A program made the translations under genes and the position numbers. Positions 45,534 through 59,800 of a DNA stretch of 64,000 nt are shown here, one piece after another. The stretch covers positions 34,179,415-34,243,414 of the forward strand of contig OX419336.1 in assembly GCA_948470475.1 (NCBI GenBank). Reading direction: 5' to 3'. The DNA comes from Galaxea fascicularis. Its lineage: Eukaryota > Cnidaria > Anthozoa > Scleractinia > Euphylliidae. The notes under the pieces are model-generated. The model was not told the DNA's origin. It saw only the letters and a program-made list of their open reading frames with translations, and ran no database searches. The first letter of the stretch is position 1, and every line of letters starts with the position of its first letter.

Positions 45534-47807
45534 CACAATAACCACGTCTTGTTTTAGGCTTCGTCTGTAGAAAGCTCTCTCTCCTGCACTGGGCCTTAGG
45601 AAAATATAGATGATTTTATCTTCTATTCCTATCATAAGGCCTCTGGACTAGTGAGTTTAGCAGTGCAATAATTGTTTTTTTTTTTTGGCTTGACTGAAGA
45701 AGTTCACCAGATCACGTAAACTTTGCGCTCAATGGCGTTCATTTGAGAAGCAGCCTTTTTGGGAGACTACTTTCTATTTATCAGTGGTCTGCCTTGGAAT
45801 TTAACGACCAAATGACCCGAAATAAATTCATTGAAATGAATTCTTTGTTGAACAGGTCATCGGTCAATGGGATATGTTGAAACAAGTAGACGGCTCTTGC
45901 TTGATCTTAGTTGTCTTGTAGTTAGATTTCTCTATTTTGGAATGTCTGTAAGACACTCCTGGTCTTTTTTTAGCGTACCCGTCTCGAGAGAGGTGGGGGA
46001 ATTCACTAGGTACATTTTTATTACAAAGAAGACGATGGAAACACGATAATTGCTTTCTCCTAAAACTGGTAACGTGAAGGGCAGGGCCGAGTTGCGCGAA
46101 GCCTCGTTACCGCTAACCCACGTTAAATACCATGTCAGCCTATAAATTTAAATACAACTTAACCAATGGTTAGCGCTAACCATGCTTCGAGCAACTCGGC
46201 CCTGATTTTTAAGAAATGGTACTAAACTGACGCCAGCCTTCTCTGTCAGGTTGTCACAGGCAAATTAACCGTGCGTCTCTGTTTTGGCCCGATGAGCAAC
46301 CTTGAGGAGAAAGCATAGTCCCTCCTCGGCACTGGAAAGGTCTTGATTTTTTTTATTTTATGTAAAGCCATATAAGAATTACAACAATTACCTTGTAAAT
46401 AGCTAATATTTTTTACTGTGGTCTGTAAACCTAAAGCAAGAAATAATTGGCGTTATTTGTTTCCTGATGGAAATCGCACTTACCACCCAACTCTTGCGAC
46501 AATACTAAGATCTGTGTACAGAAATAATGAATATGCGTCCCTTCAAATCTTTTTAGTTACTGTAAATCTTTTGTAAATGAAACAATAAATGGTTTGTCGC
46601 AAATTGACGACGGAAGAACTGTGTTGTTTCGTGATGTTTTTATTTTTCGTTGTTGCACGCCATCCGGCGTCCTCGTCACAATTTAGTGACGCATGTTCTC
46701 TATCCGAAATGTTCATATGCGTTTGGAATTAACTCTTGAACCAAGAGAAGCTTTGCCGTTTTCACTGCTGTTGGACAGCTTTTAACACGCACGAGGTTTC
46801 TTCGATTCGCAAACCAACAAAATCTGTCCTACGAAATCCGAAGTAAGCCAAGTTTCGTCATCTTCTACCTTGACGTCATCCCGTAATTTCATTAATTACA
46901 AGAAAAGAAAAATCTGTGATGGGATCCTTTAATAGTATGTAACTCAATATAAATTTCATGCTTCTCGATCAGTAACAAATGCCGCACGTTGTTGCTATTT
47001 ATGGGAATATGGGATTTTCAAACACCGTTATAATACTTGTTTCTACAGATAGAGCTTTTTAAGTTGAAAGTCGTGGAATCAAACCCAGAGTATCTACTTA
47101 GCTAATCGCAAAAGTCATGCAAAGTCTGAAAAATTGTAAACTAAAATTCTGTATAATTACCGCTCGCGTAAGAAATTCTGTGAGTAGGTAGCAAAATGTT
47201 AATGATATTATATAAAAATGGGCTTTAAGTAGGCCTTAAATAGGTTAACTGTTATCTCAAATTTTTACCGATTGCCCTATGTTGCTTGTCCAGCATAATG
47301 TAATGTATAATTATATATCGTACAGATCGCACACTTAATTGTCATAATTTTGTCTTCTATGGTCTCCCTAAGTCGACACAATTATCAAAAACTATCTTTA
47401 GCTGTCGCTACCCAAAAGTATTCGATCAGTTTGATTACGTATTAAAATTTGTAGTTTTCTTAGTTTCCACTGCATGTATGTAGCTTTTAGATAGCAACAA
47501 TTACATTCTCGATAACAATTTTCAAAAACATACAAAAATGTGAATATTGTCGGTAGACTTGACTTTTGCTAGTTCTTTTGGCCCCCGGGACGTTAATATC
47601 GCTCACTTATGTTTTAATTAACATGCATTATTTTAACGTCATTGGATATTCGTAAGACATGTAGAGCGGACTTCTAGAATACGCTGTCATTGATGTTTCA
47701 GCTTTCGTTTGGTATCTTCTGCACACCCATTTGTGTTTGTTTTTTTCGATGGTTATTCATCTGCATCTTTCCGTAAGAGGTAATATCTTGTTTTTGTAAG
47801 ACGAGCT
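45534..47807. other. Convergent spacer between CIP2A and the minus-strand ECM gene
   Basis: The CIP2A 3'UTR ends near 46610 (AATAAA at 46584-46589). A hAT-like MITE lies at 46082-46204. The rest carries the 3'UTR of the minus-strand gene; an ATTAAA variant on the minus strand near 47612 could be its poly(A) signal. No other gene is seen. Confidence 0.55.
46082..46204. mobile_element. hAT-like MITE in the CIP2A 3'UTR
   Basis: Left end CAGGGCCGAGTTGCGCGAAG and right end CTTCGAGCAACTCGGCCCTG are inverted, and the inner GGTTAGCGCTAACC arms pair. It would be transcribed as part of the CIP2A 3'UTR, where it would form a hairpin. Confidence 0.8.
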
Positions 47808-50800
47808 TCATGCCTTTCCTGGACACTTGATTCGCAAAAGATCCTTGATTTGGTCATGCTCAACTTCATAGTTGAATATGTGAAAGTCGTCCAGAAAACC
47901 ACCGAGATACCGTCCGCCCAAGTCAAAACTCCCTAAACTGGCCTTATAGCCCCAGAAGTCATCAAGCGGTCCGTAACCACGCGAAATGCCACGCAGCGCT
48001 CCATTCACGTAGACCTGTTAATTAAATACAAAGATTATAGTTTGAATAAGACTTTAAGACTAAACAACCCTTACAGTAACTAACAAGAAGTTTCACCGTA
48101 CATTGTCACTACTTCGATTTTGGTACAGTATGCACCGTTTACTCCCTGTCTTTGTTGTGTTTCTCGTTAAATCTCTGTGGATACATTAAATCGCTGCGAA
48201 ATTTGTTAACATAGTGTAACGTCATAGGCCGTTGTCTTCGCAGATCACATGAATAAATTGTGGTGGATTCTCATTAATTTTGTGTGGTTTATGTTTAAAC
48301 AAACTTTTGCGGTTGATCGATTTTAAACAACAGAATTGTGGTGTTAGTAGTGCTGGTTGTGATAGAATTGTGGTGATGGCGATGGAATTGTAGTGGTGAA
48401 TAGTTAAAGTAAAGGGACCACCAATGCAAAATTTAGCCACCAAACATCAATCAAACAGAAGAAACCTTTGTTTTGTTCCTATTATGTGAGTGACGTTCAT
48501 TACAACACCACTGTAAGTTAGTGAGAATCCGTCGCATTTTATTCAATAAAGACAATGACCCACGATGTCATCGTACAACAAAAGCTGGAGTAAAAACGCT
48601 GGTACTATACTCCTGTCACCGACTGGTAGGTAATTCTCACCCCAGTTGTACTATTACACCGCACACTGTGTTCACCATTTGTCCAACATTTCACCTCCCC
48701 TAATCCTGTCTCTATAAAACAAACCCAACAATGAGTTAAACTTGTCTACCTTGGCCTCTTGTGTCGTACTGTTGTAAGAGCCAATCAGGTGAGTCCATAC
48801 ATCGGGCTTGATGATGTCGTCAGTGATGACACTAAAGACTGTAGTCTGGAACCGGTTTCGGTGAAACCAACGAACCTTGCCGTCATCAATCTCAAAGTGA
48901 TATCCTCCTATGGAATGGATGGCAAGGAAAATTAAACACGGACGTAGTGCGCTTGCTTCAAATTTGGACAAACTAACCACATTGTCCGTGTTCGTGCAAA
49001 ATAGGTAAACTTCTCGGCCACTAAACATTTCATTCAACGAAAGATAAAATCCATTCTTACCCATAACCTGACCAATTGTCATCACTCGCGCGGTACTAAA
49101 TAGAGAGTGGATCCCACGAGAAGTCTTAGCCAAGTTTACCCACGAGGCAACAGTGATACCACTGCGTGGCTTGCCTCTGAATGTTGTATCTTCCAGCAGA
49201 ATGTCACCTGACTTGCCGAGGCTAGCCAAGTGTCCACACATTCCTTTGTGCTCAGCGATAAAAGCTCCATTGTTGAGGTAGGCATTGTTGCCTTTGTCAG
49301 ACTCGTCCAGTACGACTCGATCTTCCCACTTTTCAAATCCTAGGTACAGAACTACAAGGCAATTCCATAATATTATCATGTGTTTTCTGCAGTGTACGTT
49401 GAAGAATGAAAGGAATAAGCGACGTCAAACTACTACGTCATTATAAACTCATCTACAGCTTCGAAAAGTTCTAATAATTAAATTTGAACAGATGTAAGAT
49501 TGCCTTTTTAAGCTCTGCATTTCCACGTAAGTCTGATTTTATGAGTCAACAGTAGTCACCACACAATCAAAAATGAAAGTACGAACAAGAAATATGTTCT
49601 TAATACCTGGACACCCAGGACGAACGCATGAAATTATTTCAAACTCTCTTCCTGACTTTGGACAGACCACTCCGTCACACGTCCGGGACCTTGTTCTTTT
49701 ACCAATCCCACACGTCACAGAACAGGGTGAGAAAGGGGACCATTCCACAGCTCCAACTAAGTAAAACACAAAAGATGAGTGAATCAGTGCCCTTGTTCAT
49801 TTTCGTCCTTTTTTTATTTTAAGTACTCTCTCCCTCCCCTTACTAGTTGTTTGTGATGTTTAAACGTCCAGTGATGATGACTATCAAGTAAAAGTGCTGG
49901 GGTCCGTTTCTCCAAAGTCCCTTAAACTTTTCTGGCCCGAAAATCCATTTCTAAAACTGTGATCCGCTTATTCTCAAAAGCTAGTCTTTTACTATGACTT
50001 CAAGATACGAAAGAGCAAATTTACCGCAAATTTCATGTCTGGGAAGATCTTCGTTTTTAAGGTACGAAGGAAATTATGGCACCCGAAATGCGCCGAAAGA
50101 TTTCGGGAGTTTCGAGAAAGGCCGATTACGGTATTCAAATTCCTACAGATTGTCATAGACCTTAACACGAACAAATCCTAATCTTGGCTCCAATAACCCG
50201 GCACTGGGATTGTAGTCCTTAACAAATACTTTTGACCGTTATATCTGATATATTTATCGTCTCTTTTTCCTCTTCTCGGTACCAGCAACAGCAATGACCA
50301 AATAATATTACAACATCGATGATCTGCATAAGGATCAGTGCAGTGTTAAAGTTTAAAGTGGCGTACAGTCGTTTTCTCAGGTTCTGTAAAAATGTGCTGG
50401 TCATCTTCATCAACATTCCAGATCGTGAATTTCAATCAACAACCTTAATTCAGCTTGGTGTAAACATTTACGTTGACTCTAGCAAAGCAAGGCGAGTTCC
50501 CAAGAACGGAACGCCTTGCGTTAAAACGGTTCACTGGGGTAGGTGTACAAGGGCAAGAAAGCAGAAGCGAGCAAACGCGAGCAGGACAGGAAACAGTTTA
50601 CGTATCTCTGTCACTTTTTGAAGTGTCATTTCCCATCTCAATTCCCTTTTATGCCGACCAACATGAGCACAACGGACGACGGAAGACCGTCAACACAAGT
50701 CAGTGAAGAATATTTTTACCAGTTAAGCCGGCTCAATACAGACTAAGGTGGTTGTACTGCAAGACAAAGTACCAGATAAAAAAAAAGGCTGGCAAAGACC

Positions 50801-53800
50801 TTTACACAAAATAATTATCTTACACCTATACAGACTGGGGCAGCTGAATAATACGCAAGCCACCGGATGGAAAAAAAACGTTTTCGTAATCCAGGTCATG
50901 AACAGGATTCAACTTACCTGGACACGTCGAGCTTGTACACGGAACAACTTGAGTCTCTATCCCAGGGGCCGTACACTCTTCAACACTGCACTTCCGGTAT
51001 CTTTTCATGATTCCCTCTCCACAGCTCGTGCTGCATTTGCTGAACGCTCCCCACTCATATGCTGCTGCAGTATGAATGTCGCTCGCCTTATTACCATGGA
51101 GATCGTTGGCCTGTTGCCTATTTAAATTTCCGCTGGCATCTCCAACTGGAAGTGGAAAATCTGGGTGTGCATGCAACCGTATAGGCAATCCCATGGCACG
51201 AAAGTGGCTATGTCTGTTTGTTAAATTTACCACTTGGCTATGAATGCGATACGTTGCTGGAAGTGATTTTTGTGAGAATTTCTGATTGTCAGTGTTGTGT
51301 GATGTAATGCGGACGGTTGAGGTGCCAGGAAGTAGTTTTGTGCTCCCAGTTGTGGGTTCCACTCCTGGCTTTGAAAATGGAAGTTTGGCTTTTGTGTTCC
51401 CTTGGCCTTGTTTTCTGTCTTTCGATATAGCAGACTCTTCGGCAACTTTAAAAGAGGATTCGCTGTTATCATTTACCTCCACGGGTTTGAAGCTATGGCC
51501 TAAGAAGATGAAACAGAACATGAACTGACGTTTTCGCTGTAATTATTTTCAGTTATTTTTCTCAGGGTGTAACTCGTGGGAGCCTCCTGTATTGAGGACA
51601 AACATTTTCGGTATCAGAGTTTAGCTGTTCAAAAATTTGCGAAGCAACGTTTTTAGTCATACTTTAAGATTGTTTCAGGAATTCCCTATTCAGTTTAACC
51701 TGTTCTAGCCGAAGGCGGAATTCAAGCGACAAAAATTATACTCAATTTTAAAATTTCAGACGAAGTTTTTATATTTGTCAAGAATTTCCATCAATTTTAA
51801 AACTTCAGCTGAATTCCATTTACTAGTGGAATATCGCATTTGGTTTTGGATCTTGTTTAGCAACGGTCCGTTTTATAATTCGTGAGACATCTCACATTTT
51901 ACCATAATAAAGTGAAAGAATATACTAACCTAGGTGATCGCAACCATAAAGTTCCGCTCGCATACATATATGTACTCCATACCAGGCCACGGGATGTATT
52001 CTGACGTAGCGTGCAGTAATGGGGTGTTTTAAGTGACGCACTGCTATGGTTTTACTGTCATCATTGCCAACAATAATCTGTTTGGAAGGGACAGATTTGT
52101 TACGATTTCCTGAAATATCCTCTTTCAGTGGGGAATAAATTGGAAGGGAGAGCGCTCCTATCAGTTACTTTGTTCGGTCGGTTTATTTGATAGAGCTTCA
52201 TATTTATGTGGTGTTTAGAATCTAGGGATGTACTACCCCAATGCCACCTAGAGACCGTTGTTAGGAACGGAGTTGTCTCCTGTGATGAAAAGTATCACAT
52301 ATATTCAGTCACATGATACGTTTAGACCAATCGCATGCGAGCGAAAATCTAGCTAGCGCTTTGATGGATTATAACACCGAATGTTTCCGGTTTTAGCTGG
52401 GGCATGTTCAGTCATGTGATGCGTTTAGACCAATCGCGTGCGAGCGAAACTTTTTGATGGATTATAACTTTAGATACCTTTTGTTTGTTCTCTTCTGTGT
52501 AGTTTGTCCACTTCAATCCATTTGCGCTGTATGTTACCTCATATCTTGAGACCCAGCGGTCGTCGTTTACTTGCCCTTGTGTTCCTATGCCTGCCCATTG
52601 AAATCACAATAATTTAACTTAAACTACTCTAAAATGCTTTTAATGGGTTGATTGTCTGAAAGCTTAATAACCCTGGTAGGACAACATTTATAATGTTTAT
52701 TCATTAACCATGTTTATTAGCGTTCAGACATGAAAATTTCAACACGTTAAAAGATACCTCATGATATGCCCTATTTAGGTCACCTATCAAGAATTCTACA
52801 CAATCGGTAGTCGCCGAATTTGGTAGAATGTGGTTTGCTGACTGCCCAGTTCTTTAGGCGGAAAGTTAGGTCCACTTTGCAGCAGTCAAAATGCTATTTC
52901 CAGTTTATGCGAAATTTAACGCTTCCATGATATCGCCGAGATACTGTAATTCCACTGACCTGTCACTTTTCTTGGCTTCTTCAGATCAACCTCAAGAAAC
53001 TGATCTTTATCAGCCAGTTTTGCGCACCAGCTTCCTCTTGTCGACACACGCTCGTTTCGATCAGTAATTACCCGAGCGTAAAATGCAGGGTGCGCCTCAT
53101 CTATTGTGGATGAGCCCGAGATCTCGTGGTCCAAAATGGTGCCATTTGACATTCCCATTGGTGAAAAGCATTCTGGTAAGAGATAAAAAAAAATGAATTC
53201 AAATTAGTGTGTGAATCAGATCGCGGAGGCGAACATCTTAGGTAGGGTGTGCGCGTCATAGGAATTAACTGAGTAAAAACATTTTTGTTTGAAATCACTT
53301 TTATTAGTAGGTGTGCGAGAGAGGGATTGAGTCACTTAACACCCGCTTTTCAACCAAGTTACTGTTAGAATATTTCCCCGGCGGAACACGATACTAAATA
53401 CTAGATGGCTCATTTTGGGATTCAAACGCTGACAAAGAACTGATAATGAATACCTGAGGATACAAACAGTAACAAATATCAATTGCTCAAATTAAGAATT
53501 TTCAAACAAAAAAAATGTAGCAATCAGGTGAACATTTCACTGCACCTTTCCATGCGTGCTCGTACGCTAACATCCAATATTCACGTTAGTGTATGCTTAT
53601 ACGAGATTTCGAGCTTTTTAAACAAACAGAAAAGTGTGTTCACAAATAAAAGTGTGGTCCACTTTCCTGGCGAACTCTAGAGGAGATAAATTGTGTTTCA
53701 TTGCATAACTTTCCATTCATTTGGCTTTGTGAGGTCTGACAAACCAGTTTTACCACAATACAGACAATCTATTGTGGGATTTCTTTCAAATGTTGATGCT

Positions 53801-56800
53801 ACCGTTACCTGGGCAGCTTGGTTTCGTACATGGGATTCTCTCAATGTAAGACTCAGTTCCAGGAGGACAGTTCTGATTTCGTTCATTGCCTTTCGGTTGA
53901 CATTTTATGACCCTCTTCTTTGTTCCTTTGCCGCAACTGACACTGCAATCTCCGAAGTTAGTCCATGACGTAAATGGATTAATGATAGATGGAATCTCCG
54001 GTGACATCAGGGGGGCCCCTGCTGTTTCAACGGTGTCAGATAATAGGCCTGGAAAGATAATCTATTAGCATAATGGTTGGCATGCTTAAAAGGACAGTGG
54101 CATACGTTGTTCGTTTTTATTTACGTCGATTATTAATTTGTTGCTGTTTGATAGATTTATAGTCATCAGTTCAGTGTCAGTTTGGACTGAATACACAAAT
54201 TGTACATTGTTTGTCGAAAAGTGCAGCGCACGACAAGTTGCTTGGAGGTCATGCCTCTGTTTTATAGAACTCCCAGCCTTTCTATGTCTACAGTGATATA
54301 CGAATACTAGTAAAATCCAACAGTGCTGCTGCTACCACCACCAACCAACGTGATGCTTGATATGATAAATAGGTTGGATTTACACAAGGCAGCCAAATGG
54401 CTGATGTAGACTTACATCAAACGAGGAACAAATAATCCAAATTAAACGTAACATTGAAAAACCCAAGTGGCAGTAGGTACATCAGTCGGGTCAGTTTACA
54501 AGCGTGGCCAAGGAGTCCCGAGACTACCGAGAAACAACTCCAGATGGCAGTTAGAGTGGGAATCGACCCGGGAACCATGGATTAGGGGTCCAGCACCCTA
54601 ACCACTCGAGAACTAACGCTACTTACCTACTACACATCTTACCTGGAATACAGCCATATATTTCTATTCTCATACAGATGTGATCTCCGTACCATGACAA
54701 TGGATATAAGCGAATGTATCGCCCGTCAAAAAACCTTTCCAACCAATGTATCTTCACAGAATCTTTGTCGTCACTTCCCTGTAGTGACTGAATTACAATA
54801 CGTGATTCATAAGCTGTGGTTTTATCTTGGTGCTCTTGCAGTGCCGAACTAAGCAATTTTCTATTGGTTATGTTTGGCTGTGGTGGGACGTTGAAAACTA
54901 AGCATTTAATAAAAAGAAATAACGCAACTGAACTTCATCAGACAATCTACCCGGTTTCAAGCACTATTAATTACTAAATCACACATAGATTTAATAGCTT
55001 TTAATTACCTCTCCAGTGAAACTTTCAGTCACACACTGGAAGTTCCTCCCATCTTGACTATGACAAAGTTTGAAACTAGTCACATAATTATCAGCCAAAG
55101 ATGCACCTTGTAGAGCTACTCCAGCTATTGTCTTTTCTTCTCTGAGGTCAACTGTGATATATGGTTCTTTATCATCCTCGTCCGCGCACCACGCGGTCCT
55201 TTGCGGATCATCGTAGAACGAAACGAGATTCAGTCGACCGTAATACGGTTTATGAAGGTGGTAAGTTGACGATGCTGTGATTTGCCCATCTTTTATTTTC
55301 ATGTCTTCCATCCCCAGAGGTGTGAAGCATTCTACAAGGAAGATAGCGAAATGATACTAGCTTTAAGTAAATCATAGGGTATCATTCTCTATTTATTTGT
55401 TTGTTTATTTATTTATTGTCATCCTTGGCAGCCGTACACCTTGGACGACAAAAGTTTTATTTCAACTCTATTTAGCGTCACATGATGCAGATCTTGAAGA
55501 CGAAAAGATCGAAAGTGTACTTTGGTAAAAGGTGAAGAGGACTCTATCACATCAACGACCAGAGTATTTATACCATCTACTGACGTTACACAAATCACTT
55601 GACCCTGATGATGGCTTCCACTCAGGTTGTCGAAACATCAGTCAATGTCACCACAAACAGTCCTTCTCAGGACTACACTCACCCGGACGATCGTACTTCA
55701 CTTAATTATGAACTCTATTGTGATAGAAAAAATCGAATGCATTGTGTTTTTCCTGCATTTAGATGGACCAGCCAGTTCTTCACCCAGTAGTGGTTACATC
55801 GATTCGTCAGTTCTGTTCTGTATTTCCTTGTAGGGACATCTCTCTCTGAGAGATATGTCTCAAAGCCAGATGTGCCTCTCGGGGGGAACACAAAAGACTC
55901 ACGAAGTAGAATTTATACACATATATTACGATGTATACGAGTAACTGTATCAGTTTCCATTTTAATTTTTTCATTTGATAAGTAATCGTACATACCTTTC
56001 TCAAATTCACATCGCTGCATTAGTCTCTTGATTTCTTCCTGACTCAAAGCCTCGTTTGACATGTAAAACTCGTCAATTTGTCCGTCAAATAATCTTTCAC
56101 CTTTATGCTCACCGATTCCCGCCTTTTCCTGCCAGTCTTGGGACAATTCTCCAGATCCATCCCCCCTCATAATAAACTTGGCGTTCACATAAATATCAGC
56201 CTGGCCTAATTTGGCTTCATATGTGCACGCCACGTGGGTCCACACGTGTGAAATAACGATAACTTCCGATGTGACGTTGAAAATTACTTGACCAAGTTCA
56301 TTTCTGTGAAACCACCTAACCGATCCAGTATCGATTTCTAAATGGTATTGGCCATTGTCATGAGTTGAGTTGATTCCACCGATTGTGTCAAACACAGAGT
56401 TTGGTCCTTCGACTGAAAACAGTTTTATCCAAGCTGCAATTGTAACCGCCACACGTGGTTTGCTTCGAAAAGACGCTCCATTTAACAAAATGTCTCCTCC
56501 GTTAAGGTCAACGCCATTGCCACATTTCTCGCTGAACAAGGCGGTTCGGGCAAAGTTCACAATTTTTGCGTCATTGTGTTGTTGCGATTCGTCTACTATT
56601 ATGTTGTCCTTAAAGATATTTTCAAAGCGAAGGTACACCACTGCTTTTTCTATCACTGAAAAAGAGAATTGAAAATATTTGACGGGGAAGTACTTACCAT
56701 ATAGGCAAAGATTTAATAATCCATGGAAAAGGAATCATTAGTAGGCACCTGTGCAGAAGTAGAGAGCTGAAATACGTCTATAATTCGTCTTTTTTTAAAT

Positions 56801-59800
56801 TTAAATTTTAAGAGATTTGCTTTACTTTTCAGTGATGGAAAGACTTAATTGCTAACAAACGAACAGAAAGGCAGACGTTGCACAAATTGGTGAAACCCAG
56901 CTCGCCAATAAATAAATAAATATGATAATGATAATTATGATATTTACCCAGGAAGCTCCACTCAACGAAGTGCATCCTGCATCCGGATCGAATTGGAATT
57001 TGGAAGTGTTGGTTTTTAATTTGAGGAAAGGGAATTAAAACCGGAAAAACCGGAGCAGACTAAAGAACCAACAAACTCGAACCACACTGGTGAAGGCGAT
57101 TGGTCTCACCACTGTGCACACTCTGCTCCCCTTATAATTAATTACTGAAAAGTCCCCGGAGATATGTTTGTGTGTTAACTACAAAAAAGTGTGGTTTCTC
57201 ATAGCAGTCTTTTCCGTGGATTGGGAGATTTTAGCTTACTAGACATGATGTTGAGATCCTCCACGCTGAGATTTCCTGTGGAAGAGAACAATATCACATT
57301 GGACGGAGCAATTGGATAAAGGAGGGGTTTAAATATTTAGTTCGGAGTAAAAGTGAATGATAAAAGTTAGGAACAGAGTATCAATGTGTTGAAGATCATG
57401 GAGCTCTAGCTTTTCTTAACCTTAGAAAACATCGGTCATAATCACTACTTTAAGCCCTAATAAAATCATCACAGTCATCATCATCATCATTAACATCATC
57501 CTCTTCATCATCATCATCACCACCATCATCATCATCATCATTATCGTCATTATCATCACCCGGCATCATCAACATCAGCATCATCATCGTCATCATCAAC
57601 ATCATTATCATCATCGTCGTCTTATTATTGTAGTCATCATCATCGTCATTGTTATCATGAACAACGGAATATTTTGAACAAAAACAGAACAAACCAGTAA
57701 CCTTTTATTTTCTTTCCTTCCTGATCATTACTTTCGCCCTGTGTTTTGCTGTTTTCAGCCTCTTTTTCTTGTTTTCCTTTCCGCGCAGCGTCTCGTTGTG
57801 TATCGTCGGTAACTGTTCATTAAGTAAAGCAATACAGACAAGAATTCTCAGACATTCCAAATGGCTTTGCTGCGTGCTTGAGATAATTCAGGCTTCGTTT
57901 GTTCAAACTCTTCTGGTTTCCCAGTTACACTATTTACCGTTTCTGCAGCCATACAGCTCAATCCTCATGCAGTTAGTTAGACCACTCCATTTCAAGGGAA
58001 GAATGCGTAGGTGTCGAGCGGTGATCTCGGGAAACCAGTGCGTGACTACAGTGTCACGATCCTTGTTACCTGTAAAATTCTAAAAAAATGCGAGAGACAT
58101 TAGTGAAGAAAAAAAAGGCGAAATAGGCGGCGCTTCTAAAGGAAAGCGACAAGAAGGAACTGAATTCGAAGCGAATGGTTACACTCGTGTGAGTGTAATC
58201 GTATACAACTGAATGTGTGATTGTAGAACTTGAACAAGCAATTTCTTTGTGCTCAGCTCCCCCACCGACGCAGGACCACAGTTTCTTTAGAAACTAACGC
58301 CTAGATACAACACGGAGATTCTGGGTCAGGCCAGGAAAAATGACTGGATCGTAGCATAATTTTGTTGACCAAATTGTTGTACAACTCGGAGTGGAGAGAG
58401 AACTTTAGAATGCATCGCGCATACTTTGTAAAGGATGCTGTCGTATTTCCATCGTTTTAGCGTTTTCGTGTGGACGTGCGAAAACAATTCATTAAGGAGA
58501 AAAAAATTTCGTTTTCAAAAATATACGTGTGGACGTTAACTGTAACATACGTGTCACGCCTCTAATTTCGATCTGTTGTTTACCACTCCCCCACTGACGC
58601 AGCACCACAGTTTCTTTGAAACTAACTCCCTTATTCATTTGGAAACACTGTCTTTTGGAGGCAGCAGAATGAAATACCCTGTATAAAAGTGCGGCATGTC
58701 GTATGGTATAGGCATTCCAGAAACAAGAAATGGTGTTGCTGAAAGGAAACAGAGACTCTATTTTTGTTTCCTTTACACGCGACCTCCGGCTGACAGCACA
58801 TGTGCTACAGGACTTGGGTGCTTACCCTAGGACTGCCGTCATTCCTCTGTTTGTCTGTTACCATTCGCCAGTGCTTGCCGTTTAAGCTGTATGACAGTAA
58901 GTATGTAGTCACCCAGTTGTCAAACATGGACTGACCTTGGGTCGAAATACCTAAAACGAGCCAGGATATAGTTCAACAATAATTGAAGTTTACCGGCGAA
59001 GGTAATTTCAAATCCCCGCCTCCACTTGTAAATTATGCCGAAAAGGTGCGAAGAGTTTTGGTTAAACTGAAAGCTATATTTCATGCCACGCATGTCTTCT
59101 TCGCATTATTCCCATTTTATCTTTTGAAACCACATATGCATACTGTACAGAGGGATATACGTTCCCACCATCTACACGTTTTTATGAGAACGTCTGAAGT
59201 CACCAGATTTTGCAGTGAAAACGCAGAAATAGTTCATGTGTACATAGAATACTACTCATTGGTTCGAATAATGTGTCAGTCGGTTGTCAAAGCGATTGTG
59301 ATCATGATGATGATAAATCGCGTTGTAACCAAAGCTATTCGTCACTGGGTATGACAACGCGCATGTCTTAAACGTCTCTTATAAAGAACATTAGCTAGAT
59401 AGTTTGCATCTACTTTTTATTTAGCTTAAGGAAGCTCATATTCAAACAAACGTTCTCAGAGTAATTTACCTGAAATCGTCGTTTTGTTTACTAAGTTTAC
59501 TTCAAGGAATTCTGTTTCATCTGCGAAAGCCGAGCACCACCCTCCACGGGATCCTTTCACGGTTTTATTGAGGCGGGCGTGGTATGGTTGATGATGTTCG
59601 TCGTAGGATGAAGACGCTGTGATCTGAGAATCCTTTATTAGCCCTGCACTCACACCCAGACTGCCCTGACAGCCTGGGAATGAAATTAAATCAGTCTTTA
59701 TCAGTTCTTTGTTAGTTGGAAGCACTGAGATACGCAAAAAGAAAATTACAATCTTCGCACTTCCATTTTGCATTGTGCTTCTTTTATGTGAGAACTATTA

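Noticed and set aside
50748..51125. Plus-strand 125-codon frame
   Set aside because: Antisense to the TSP1-2 exon of the ECM gene (50918-51499).
57462..57660. CRISPR-like or regulatory array
   Set aside because: Simple trinucleotide repeat in an animal intron, with no spacers.
57450..57692. Asp-rich minus-strand frame of 80 codons
   Set aside because: Direct translation of an (ATC)n microsatellite; the ECM gene joins exon 7 to exon 8 across it in matching phase.
58983..59354. Plus-strand 123-codon frame
   Set aside because: Crosses a dispersed repeat fragment and shows no motif or codon pattern of a gene.
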